Source: Fidelibacterota bacterium
GTDB taxonomy: Bacteria; Marinisomatota; SORT01
Direction of reading: 5' to 3'
NCBI GenBank assembly: GCA_022563775.1
Contig: JADFMS010000016.1
Coordinates: forward strand, 1 to 26,725
Length of the DNA: 26,725 nucleotides
Made by a program: the position numbers and the translations under genes. Shown piece after piece: positions 1 through 5,609 of the stretch. Each line of letters starts with the position of its first letter. Positions within the stretch are counted from its first letter, which is position 1. Below the pieces are notes generated by a model. It worked only from the letters and a program-made list of their open reading frames with translations. It ran no database searches and was not told the DNA's origin.

Positions 1-222
1 ATGGGGCTTTCGATGCCAGCTTATATAGAAGGTGTCGCTGCTTTCGGCTATGCACCGGGCGCGGATGCTATCGCTGCCGCTCTTCCGAAAGCGCTATCTG
101 ATATCGTCAATTCTGTTCTCTCTACAGGGATGGCTGTTGCCGCGCTGATCGGGCTTACGTTGGATAATCTCATACCCGCTTCAGATGAAGAACGCGGAAT
201 TATTCAGCCGACTGTTAAATAA
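1..222 (+). CDS. NCS2-family nucleobase permease, C-terminal fragment
   Basis: This is the last 73 codons of a gene that begins before the window; the reading frame is open at base 1, so the first ATG need not be the start. The fragment has one hydrophobic helix (about residues 35-52, SVLSTGMAVAALIGLTL) followed by LDNLIPASDEERGI. That closely matches the C-terminal signature of the nucleobase:cation symporter-2 (xanthine/uracil permease) family, usually LDNTIPGTxxERG. Such proteins import uracil, xanthine or related bases across the inner membrane by proton or sodium symport. It converges on a minus-strand operon that looks dedicated to pyrimidine breakdown, so a uracil or thymine permease is the natural guess. 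The substrate cannot be read from this fragment. Confidence 0.72.
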   Translation: MGLSMPAYIEGVAAFGYAPGADAIAAALPKALSDIVNSVLSTGMAVAALIGLTLDNLIPASDEERGIIQPTVK

Positions 223-268
223 ATAATTTATTTAGTACGAATAATGTATTCTACGATAGGATAAGAAG

Positions 269-426
269 TTCCCTTCTTCCTAAGGAGGGGATTTAGGGGT
301 GGTTTTCATTTAAATTTCTTTCTATAACAAAGAAAAATAAAGATTTTTATTCAGAAGATAATTGAATAAACCGAACAATCACACCCCTCGTCCGGCTGAG
401 CCGGACACTCCCCTCAAGGGGAGAGG
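269..426. repeat. MITE-like inverted repeat pair between convergent genes
   Basis: The 254-base gap between the permease and the DoxX gene holds two related GC-rich units in opposite orientation. The left unit (about 269-304) contains AAGGAGGGGATTTAGGGGTG. The right unit (377-426) reads, on the minus strand, CTCTCCCCTTGAGGGGAG, then a palindrome, then GAGGGGTGTGATT. Inside the right unit are a perfect 8-bp stem with a 1-base loop at 390-406 (GTCCGGCT-G-AGCCGGAC) and a 6-bp stem with a 4-base loop at 408-423. Between the units the DNA is AT-rich and has no credible ORF. The layout resembles the interspersed non-coding repeats found between convergent genes in many bacteria, and it could also act as a bidirectional terminator. 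Confidence 0.55.
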
Positions 427-476
427 AATACCGTGCGAGTCAGAGCAAGTCCTGACCGCCACGTATCCACAAACGA

Positions 477-875
477 TTATTTCTTACCGATTTTCAAACT
501 AAATGCCCACGGCTCAGGCAGAGATAAAAAAATCAGGCATGCTCCGAGAAACGTGAAATTTCTCAGGAACCTTGAGAGCTGCCCCGCCCGCGCTGCTGCG
601 TCATCTATGTTCCAAAAATCATGCATGATAATCGTCACCGGAACCAAAAAAGCGATCAGAAGATAGGCGCCTATCTTTGGATAATATCCTGTAAATATGC
701 TTATACCACCAAGTAGGAGCAAGATACCGGTGACAATTACGGCAAGTTCAGGAAGTGGAACTCCTTTTGATGCGGTGTAACCGGTCATCCCCTCAAGATT
801 CAAAAAATGGTTTACTCCGCTCTTGATAAAGTAATAGCTGAAAAAGATCCTTCCTAATAGAAAAACCTTATCCAT
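477..875 (-). CDS. DoxX family membrane protein
   Basis: A 132-residue integral membrane protein with four predicted helices and the features of the DoxX family: an N-terminal GRIFFSYYFIKSGVNHF segment, a second helix with the glycine-rich run GILLLLGGISIF, YYPKIGAYLL, and a later HDFWN motif. Length is typical for the family. DoxX proteins are poorly understood; members have been tied to thiosulfate:quinone oxidoreductase and to redox-stress complexes. It is the last gene of the minus-strand pyrimidine operon, starting only three bases after the aminotransferase stop, with no clear Shine-Dalgarno sequence, so translational coupling is likely. Nothing in the sequence shows what it contributes to pyrimidine breakdown. 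Confidence 0.8.
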   Translation of the reverse strand: MDKVFLLGRIFFSYYFIKSGVNHFLNLEGMTGYTASKGVPLPELAVIVTGILLLLGGISIFTGYYPKIGAYLLIAFLVPVTIIMHDFWNIDDAAARAGQLSRFLRNFTFLGACLIFLSLPEPWAFSLKIGKK

Positions 876-878
876 GAG

Positions 879-2240
879 TTAATTGATTACCGCGAAGGAG
901 CTGTCTATGATTTCAAGAGCGTCTTTGATTTGTGATTTCGAAACTGACATAGGCGGTGCAATCCGGAAAACATTCCCGTATAGACCACCCTTTCCGATCA
1001 GCAAACCCCGTTTCTTTGTCTCTTCAAACAGTTTCATCGTAATAACGGCGTTTGGAGTCCGGTCTCCATTAGGCTCGTCTTCAACGAGCTCCATTGCCTG
1101 CATAAGTCCCATACCTCGCACCTCCCCGATAATCTTCGGATATTTATCTTTTAGTTCTTCAAGACCTTCCCGCAGGACTTTGCCCATTTTCTCAGACTTG
1201 GAAGGGTAGTCCTCCTCGATCATTATGTCAATCGTGGCATTAGCGGCAGCGGACGAAACCGGATTACCACCAAAAGTTGATATTGTGAGTTTTTTGAGAG
1301 ATTCCGCTACCTCGTCTGTCGCAATAGTCGCGCCTATCGGCATCCCGTTGGCGATTCCTTTTGCCATAGTCATTACTTCAGGTTCGACTCCGTAATGTTC
1401 TATGCCGAACATCTTTGAACCCGTCCTCCCGAAACCGGTCTGAACCTCATCGCATATAAAAATTCCACCGTATTTGCGAATTATTCCGACGGCAATTTCA
1501 AAATATTCCTTCGGCGGAGTAATGAATCCGCCGACTCCTTGTATCGGTTCGGCTAAGAAGCCGGCAATTTGCCCGGTAGTAGTCGTAAGTATTAGCTCTT
1601 CTATATCCTGAGCGCATTTGACCTCGCACGAAGGATATTCCAAACCAAGCGGGCACCGGTAACAATACGGACTCATGGCATGCTTGATGGCTGCTATCTG
1701 AGTGGGAACCGAGCGCCATCCTGAAAGCGCAGTCAGCGATTGAGCTAAAAGCGACCTGCCGGAATAGCCATGCCTCAGCGCTATGATCTCCATATTCCCC
1801 GTAAATACCTGCGCTAACATAACGGCGGTTTCATCCGCTTCTGTACCCGATGCGCTGAAGAAAGTCTTTTTAAGCGCTCCCGGTGTAATTTTTGCTAAGC
1901 GTTCCGCTAATTCTACTATAGGAATTGTAGGGTATAGAGTAGACACATGCCCCAACCGGTTCATTTGGGCAGAAATTGCTTTATTTATTCTATCGTCCGC
2001 ATGTCCGATTGATACGGTGAGTATTCCCCCGAAAAAATCGAGATACTCCTTCCCATCAACATCTTTGACATAACACCCCTTTCCCGACTCGAGAGCAATG
2101 GCTTCCGAATAATAGTTTATTACCGACGGAAAAAGATATTCGTCATGTTTTTCTTTAAGTTCTGCCGATGTCAGATTTTTTTTGATGTTAGAACTGTTTT
2201 CAACTTCTGTTTCAGGCGTTTGGGTCACTGAGTTTCCCAT
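879..2240 (-). CDS. Class III PLP aminotransferase (AGXT2-like; probable beta-alanine aminotransferase)
   Basis: A 453-residue fold-type I PLP enzyme. Visible landmarks are SASGTEADE (129-137), HGYSGR (157-162), ICDEVQTGFGRTG (262-274, with PLP-ring Asp264) and TMAKGIANG (291-299) with Lys294 as the PLP lysine. A four-cysteine cluster (C193, C196, C205, C209; YCYRCPLGLEYPSC) is typical of the AGXT2 / alanine-glyoxylate aminotransferase 2 branch. Behind a beta-ureidopropionase-like gene, the best role is moving the amino group from beta-alanine or 3-aminoisobutyrate to pyruvate or another oxo acid, giving (methyl)malonate semialdehyde. GABA or other omega-amino acids remain possible. The ATG at 2240 is preceded by AGGAG about ten bases upstream; that site lies inside a 51-bp segment duplicated at the end of the amidohydrolase gene. 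Confidence 0.85.
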   Translation of the reverse strand: MGNSVTQTPETEVENSSNIKKNLTSAELKEKHDEYLFPSVINYYSEAIALESGKGCYVKDVDGKEYLDFFGGILTVSIGHADDRINKAISAQMNRLGHVSTLYPTIPIVELAERLAKITPGALKKTFFSASGTEADETAVMLAQVFTGNMEIIALRHGYSGRSLLAQSLTALSGWRSVPTQIAAIKHAMSPYCYRCPLGLEYPSCEVKCAQDIEELILTTTTGQIAGFLAEPIQGVGGFITPPKEYFEIAVGIIRKYGGIFICDEVQTGFGRTGSKMFGIEHYGVEPEVMTMAKGIANGMPIGATIATDEVAESLKKLTISTFGGNPVSSAAANATIDIMIEEDYPSKSEKMGKVLREGLEELKDKYPKIIGEVRGMGLMQAMELVEDEPNGDRTPNAVITMKLFEETKKRGLLIGKGGLYGNVFRIAPPMSVSKSQIKDALEIIDSSFAVIN

Positions 2241-2258
2241 AAGATTCAGGTCTCCTGT
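2208..2258. repeat. 51-bp direct repeat, copy A (start of aminotransferase gene)
   Basis: These 51 bases match 3031-3081 at 50 positions; the one difference is A at 2244 against T at 3067. On the minus strand copy A carries the aminotransferase Shine-Dalgarno sequence (AGGAG), its ATG and its first ten codons. The same DNA also still contains the amidohydrolase C-terminal reading frame, which is no longer used here. The two copies bracket the transposase unit exactly. Confidence 0.95.
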
Positions 2259-2259
2259 G

Positions 2260-2288
2260 GTTATAATGAATCGTCATCCTTGTTCCAA
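2260..2288 (-). promoter_or_regulatory. Possible promoter at the edge of the insert
   Basis: On the minus strand, TTGGAA (2288-2283), a 17-base spacer and TATAAC (2265-2260) form a fair sigma-70 match pointing into the aminotransferase gene. Transcription would begin at about 2253-2257, right at the Shine-Dalgarno sequence, so the leader would be very short. If real, the insert re-supplies transcription to the two genes that it separates from the operon promoter. This is a prediction from pattern only. Confidence 0.35.
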
Positions 2289-2331
2289 TAAATTATGATT
2301 TCATATTTGTTATTCATGTGATGCTTTTTTT

Positions 2332-2380
2332 GGAGTGCATTGACTGTGTCAATGCTACATCAACGCAGTTGATGAACTCC
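2332..2380. repeat. REP-like two-hairpin repeat R1 (downstream of RAYT)
   Basis: The best-formed copy. An outer 5-bp stem (GGAGT 2332-2336 with ACTCC 2376-2380) encloses two hairpins: GCATTGAC-TGT-GTCAATGC (2337-2355, 8 bp) and CATCAAC-GCA-GTTGATG (2358-2374, 7 bp). It lies just beyond the RAYT stop codon. All three copies in the window point the same way. Confidence 0.85.
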
Positions 2381-2386
2381 GTAAGT

Positions 2387-2968
2387 TCAATAATTATCCT
2401 CTATGTTAATTTTATCAAATGGGTAAGTTTTTATTATCTCGTTTACATATTGAAAATCATTTTTTATCCTTGAAATATACGAACCGAATTGCCAATCTTC
2501 GGCATTCTCGACATAACCATGTTTCACCGGATTATACCATATATAATTAAGTCTTGCAAAATAAGACTTCTCAAATGTGATGCAAGTATCCCAATAGTTA
2601 TACCAAATTGTAAGTCTATTTTTGGAATGCATTGACTGTGTCAATGCTGCATCTACGCAGTTGATGCTCTTAATATTTTTCCTTACCCACAAAGCGCTAA
2701 ATCGGTGAAAATTCTTTATTACCCTCGGAAGGGTACCAGCACTTTTTGGCGCATTGGCAATTAGGTGGTAATGGTTATCTAAAAGAACCCAATCTTCGAT
2801 TTCCCAACTGTAATGAGAAAAACTTTTTAACATATATTGTGTTATTGCTTCTTTTGTTTCGTTACTCTTAAAGTATTTGACCTTATTATAAGTTGCTCCA
2901 GTGATAAAATATTTAGCGTCTGGAATGAAAATATGAGGGGGATTATGTTTATATTGCTTTAATTCCAT
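2387..2968 (-). CDS. REP-associated tyrosine transposase (RAYT, Y1/HUH transposase)
   Basis: A 193-residue Y1-transposase-like protein. The early segment YFITGATYNKVKYF is the first strand of the fold; the metal-binding HUH motif is LLDNHYHLIA with His66 and His68; and YIWYNPVKHGYV (142-153) carries the catalytic tyrosine, probably Tyr142. Such enzymes nick and rejoin single-stranded DNA at REP palindromes and are usually single-copy housekeeping-like genes flanked by REPs, as here. A near-complete REP copy lies inside the coding sequence and is translated in frame as residues 101-114 (SINCVDAALTQSMH), between the HUH part and the tyrosine helix. The ATG is preceded by AAGG five bases upstream. 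The frame is intact; activity with the extra peptide is unknown. Confidence 0.88.
   Translation of the reverse strand: MELKQYKHNPPHIFIPDAKYFITGATYNKVKYFKSNETKEAITQYMLKSFSHYSWEIEDWVLLDNHYHLIANAPKSAGTLPRVIKNFHRFSALWVRKNIKSINCVDAALTQSMHSKNRLTIWYNYWDTCITFEKSYFARLNYIWYNPVKHGYVENAEDWQFGSYISRIKNDFQYVNEIIKTYPFDKINIEDNY
2629..2667. repeat. REP-like repeat R2 inside the RAYT coding sequence
   Basis: GCATTGAC-TGT-GTCAATGC (2629-2647) is identical to the first hairpin of R1. GCATCTAC-GCA-GTTGATGC (2649/2650-2667) matches the second hairpin with one stem mismatch. The outer stem has decayed (GGAAT against CTCTT). On the minus strand it adds an open, in-frame stretch to the transposase. Confidence 0.85.
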
Positions 2969-2980
2969 TGCCTTGTGAGC

Positions 2981-3024
2981 GCATTGACTGTATCAATACC
3001 GCATCAACGCAGTTGATGCACTCC
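2981..3024. repeat. REP-like repeat R3 (upstream of RAYT)
   Basis: The first hairpin is imperfect (GCATTGAC-TGT-ATCAATAC, 2981-2999). The second is a perfect 8-bp stem (GCATCAAC-GCA-GTTGATGC, 3001-3019), followed by the ACTCC outer-stem arm (3020-3024). It ends six bases before the 51-bp direct repeat and lies between the amidohydrolase stop and the RAYT start. Confidence 0.85.
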
Positions 3025-3030
3025 ATAAGA

Positions 3031-3081
3031 TGTTTCAGGCGTTTGGGTCACTGAGTTTCCCATAAGTTTCAGGTCTCCTGT
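3031..3081. repeat. 51-bp direct repeat, copy B (end of amidohydrolase gene)
   Basis: The partner of 2208-2258. Here the minus strand is read as the last 15 or so codons of the amidohydrolase (RDRRPETYGKLSDPNA then TGA). The same DNA still holds the AGGAG and ATG of the aminotransferase in another frame, now an orphan start that soon leads into the inserted DNA. Confidence 0.95.
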
Positions 3082-3907
3082 CTCTGTAAAATTGCCATAT
3101 TCTCCTCACCTCGTTTATCATATCGAGATCAAGCTCGGCGGTGACGAGTTCATCTTTATCTTCGCTTGCTTCAGCAAGAAAATTACCACGAGGGTCGACG
3201 AAATAACTGGTACCGTAAAATTCGCCTATATTCCAGGGCGCTTCGGTTCCGACACGGTTACTGCAAGCCATGAAATATCCGTTTGCCACTGCATGCGCCG
3301 GCTGTTCTAATTTCCACAAATATTGTGAAAGTCCCTTCACGGTAGCTGAAGGATTGAACACTATTTCTGCTCCGTTCATACCAAGCATCCGCGCTCCTTC
3401 GGGAAAATGCCTGTCGTAGCAGATATAAACCCCTATTTTGGCGTAGCGTGTCTCAAATACCTGATAGCCCATATTACCCGGTTTAAAAAAGTATTTTTCC
3501 CAAAAACCGGATGTGTGAGGTATATGATGTTTGCGGTATTTGCCGAGATAAGTTCCGTCGGCATCCACTACAGCAGCACTGTTATAGAAGACACCGGGCT
3601 GCTCCTCCTCATAGACAGGAATTATAAGTACCATCTCATACTTCTTTGCATAAGGTATCAAAGCCTCTACGGTAGGTCCGGGAACAGGCTCTGCCGCATC
3701 GTACCAGCGCGCATCCTGACTCGGACAGAAGTAGGGACCGTTGAATATCTCCTGAAGTCCGAGAATTTGTACTCCTGCCTTCCCCGCTTCGTCTATAAAC
3801 GGAAGATGTTTATCAAACATAGCCTTTTGAATGTTCTTTATTGATTCCTTTTCGTCGTTGATAGGATTTGAACATTGTATCAAGCCGCATTTAACTATTC
3901 TCGGCAT
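3035..3907 (-). CDS. Nitrilase-superfamily amidohydrolase, probable beta-ureidopropionase
   Basis: A 290-residue carbon-nitrogen hydrolase with the Glu-Lys-Cys triad visible: Glu53 in LGLQEIFNGPYF, Lys126 in GKYRKHHIP, and Cys163 in VYICYDRHFPEGAR. The segments FNPSATVKGLSQYLWKLE and ANGYFMACSNRVGTE resemble beta-ureidopropionases (UPB1/PydC branch) more than general nitrilases; N-carbamoylputrescine amidase is the main alternative. The expected reaction is N-carbamoyl-beta-alanine (or the 3-aminoisobutyrate analogue) to beta-alanine, CO2 and ammonia, in the cytoplasm. The start has GGGAG seven bases upstream and follows the dehydrogenase stop by 30 bases. Its last codons lie in the 51-bp repeat and once overlapped the aminotransferase start. 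Confidence 0.85.
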   Translation of the reverse strand: MPRIVKCGLIQCSNPINDEKESIKNIQKAMFDKHLPFIDEAGKAGVQILGLQEIFNGPYFCPSQDARWYDAAEPVPGPTVEALIPYAKKYEMVLIIPVYEEEQPGVFYNSAAVVDADGTYLGKYRKHHIPHTSGFWEKYFFKPGNMGYQVFETRYAKIGVYICYDRHFPEGARMLGMNGAEIVFNPSATVKGLSQYLWKLEQPAHAVANGYFMACSNRVGTEAPWNIGEFYGTSYFVDPRGNFLAEASEDKDELVTAELDLDMINEVRRIWQFYRDRRPETYGKLSDPNA

Positions 3908-3937
3908 CTACCACTCCCTATTAGTTTTCCATACCTC

Positions 3938-5449
3938 TTACCAGCGGGAAGTTACAACCTTTTTATCGGTATAGAATTCTATGCTGTCTCTTCCGTGTGC
4001 CTTCAGATCACCAAAAAACGAGCCCTTTGCTCCTCCAAAAGTGAAAAACGACATAGGGGCGGGAACGCCTATATTTATTCCTATCATACTCGCATCGACA
4101 TTATACCTGAATTTTCGGGCATTTTTCCCTGTTGTAGTGAAAATAGAAATAGTGTTGGCAAGCGGATGTTCGGATATAAGCTCTATCGCATTGTCGAGGT
4201 CTTTAACTTTCATCATCGTCAGTACCGGACCGAAAATTTCTTCTTTGGCTATGGTCATTGACGGCTTAACATTTTCGAATATTGTCGGTCTAAGATAATA
4301 ACCGCCTTCTTTTCCTTCTACTTGAGCTTCCCTGCCATCAAGAATCATATCAGCGCCTTCCTCTATTCCTTTTTCGATATAAGAAAGAACTCTTTCTTTA
4401 TGTCGGGCGGATACTACAGGTCCCATCAGCACTCCTTCATCAAAACCACCGCCTATTTTTATGTTTGAGGCTTTTTTGACTATCAACTCTTTTAATTCGT
4501 CATATATCTTTTCATCGCCGAGCAGCGCGCTTGCCGCAAGGCAACGTTCGCCTGCGCATCCGAAACAGGATGCGATGATCGCCTCCGCAGCTAATTCGAG
4601 GTCTGCGTCATCACTTACGACCACAAAATTCTTGGCTCCGCCTAACGCTTGAACACGTTTACCGTTCTTACTAGCAAGTGTGTAAACATGTTGTGCCACA
4701 GGCGAAGAACCTACGAATGATACTCCTTTAATATCGGGATGAGTGCAGATACCGTCTACAACCACCTTATCACCGTGAACAAGATTTACAACTCCGGGGG
4801 GAAACCCTATCTCATCAATCAATTCAAAAATAAAATTGGATGTCATCGGAACCTGTTCTGACGGTTTCAATATAAAAGTGTTTCCGGTCGCTACGGCGTA
4901 AGGCAGAAACCATAGCGGAACCATCGCCGGAAAATTGAATGGAGTAATTGCCGCAAATACACCCATCGGTCGTCTGTATACTACAGTGTCAATTCCCGAT
5001 GCCACATCCTCAAGGGAAATACCCTGCATCATAGTAGGAATGCCGGCTGCGACTTCCACGTTTTCCACAGCCCTGCGTACTGAGCCACGTGCTTCATCGA
5101 ATGTTTTCCCATTCTCCGTAGTCAATATACGGGCGATATCATCAAACCTTTCTTCCATTAAGGTTTTAAGTTTAAAGAAATATCTCGCTCGTTGAACCGG
5201 AGGAGTTTTCCTCCAGGAAGGAAATGCTTTATTTGCCGATTCAACCGCCTCATTAAATTCAGATTCGGTGGTAAGCGGTAATTTTGCCAATTGATTTCCA
5301 TTTGATGGATCTATTATATCAAGTATGTTCTCCGAAGCAGATTGAACGAATACTCCGTTCACATAATTTTTCATTATCCTTACATCAGTACCGGTTCCAT
5401 TTCCACCTTTATCAAGAACCGCCGATGCCGTTTCAGATGAGCTAATCAT
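3938..5449 (-). CDS. mmsA: CoA-acylating (methyl)malonate-semialdehyde dehydrogenase
   Basis: A 503-residue aldehyde dehydrogenase of the MmsA/IolA type, first gene of the operon. Landmarks are ITPFNFPAMVPLWFLPYA (168-185), ILKPSEQVP (193-201), VSFVGSSPVA (243-252), LGGAKNFVV (269-277) in place of the usual general-base glutamate motif, and FGCAGERCLA with nucleophile Cys303. Lack of the glutamate fits release of the acyl group to CoA rather than to water. It would turn malonate semialdehyde into acetyl-CoA and CO2, and methylmalonate semialdehyde into propionyl-CoA, with NAD. The ATG at 5449 has GGAGG eight bases upstream. An internal ATG (codon 26, MKNYVNGVF) also has AAGGA before it and would match the usual family start, so the first 25 residues may be an extension. 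Confidence 0.9.
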   Translation of the reverse strand: MISSSETASAVLDKGGNGTGTDVRIMKNYVNGVFVQSASENILDIIDPSNGNQLAKLPLTTESEFNEAVESANKAFPSWRKTPPVQRARYFFKLKTLMEERFDDIARILTTENGKTFDEARGSVRRAVENVEVAAGIPTMMQGISLEDVASGIDTVVYRRPMGVFAAITPFNFPAMVPLWFLPYAVATGNTFILKPSEQVPMTSNFIFELIDEIGFPPGVVNLVHGDKVVVDGICTHPDIKGVSFVGSSPVAQHVYTLASKNGKRVQALGGAKNFVVVSDDADLELAAEAIIASCFGCAGERCLAASALLGDEKIYDELKELIVKKASNIKIGGGFDEGVLMGPVVSARHKERVLSYIEKGIEEGADMILDGREAQVEGKEGGYYLRPTIFENVKPSMTIAKEEIFGPVLTMMKVKDLDNAIELISEHPLANTISIFTTTGKNARKFRYNVDASMIGINIGVPAPMSFFTFGGAKGSFFGDLKAHGRDSIEFYTDKKVVTSRW

Positions 5450-5513
5450 GTTATTGCCTCCAATTTATTTTAAACGCTAAAAGCTTATTGTTTAAGACCT
5501 TTTGGTAGAAGGA

Positions 5514-5542
5514 ATATTAACAGATATGAGCCGATTTGTCAA
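5514..5542 (-). promoter_or_regulatory. Near-consensus sigma-70 promoter for the pyrimidine operon
   Basis: On the minus strand, TTGACA (5542-5537), a 17-base spacer and TATAAT-like TAATAT (5519-5514). Transcription would start near 5507, giving a leader of about 58 bases with GGAGG just before the mmsA-like ATG. Confidence 0.7.
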
Positions 5543-5609
5543 GGAATTAGCGTTTATTGATATGGAACACTATTGCATCAGGTGAAGTTCACATATATCT
5601 TTACAGCCT

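Larger units (their letters stand above)
2259..3030. mobile_element. RAYT/REP unit inserted between two operon genes
   Basis: A 772-bp insert holding one REP-associated tyrosine transposase gene and three copies of a two-hairpin palindromic repeat, flanked by a 51-bp direct repeat of the former gene overlap. Removing the insert and one repeat copy restores a compact junction. There the amidohydrolase stop (TGA) lies inside the first ten codons of the aminotransferase, a 29-base overlap. RAYTs (Y1/HUH family) normally live as single genes flanked by the REP sequences they process, which fits this structure. Y1 enzymes are not known to make long target duplications, so how the 51-bp repeat arose is open. 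Confidence 0.8.

Noticed and set aside
433..666. 77-codon + strand ORF
   Set aside because: It is the antisense shadow of the DoxX gene, whose helices and family motifs are clear.
2332..3024. Three similar repeats as a CRISPR array
   Set aside because: The spacing is about 290-350 bases, the spaces hold a transposase gene, and the repeats are double hairpins; this is a REP/RAYT arrangement.
3407..4298. Several + strand ORFs of 105-145 codons over the amidohydrolase and dehydrogenase genes
   Set aside because: They are antisense shadows of genes with complete catalytic motifs.
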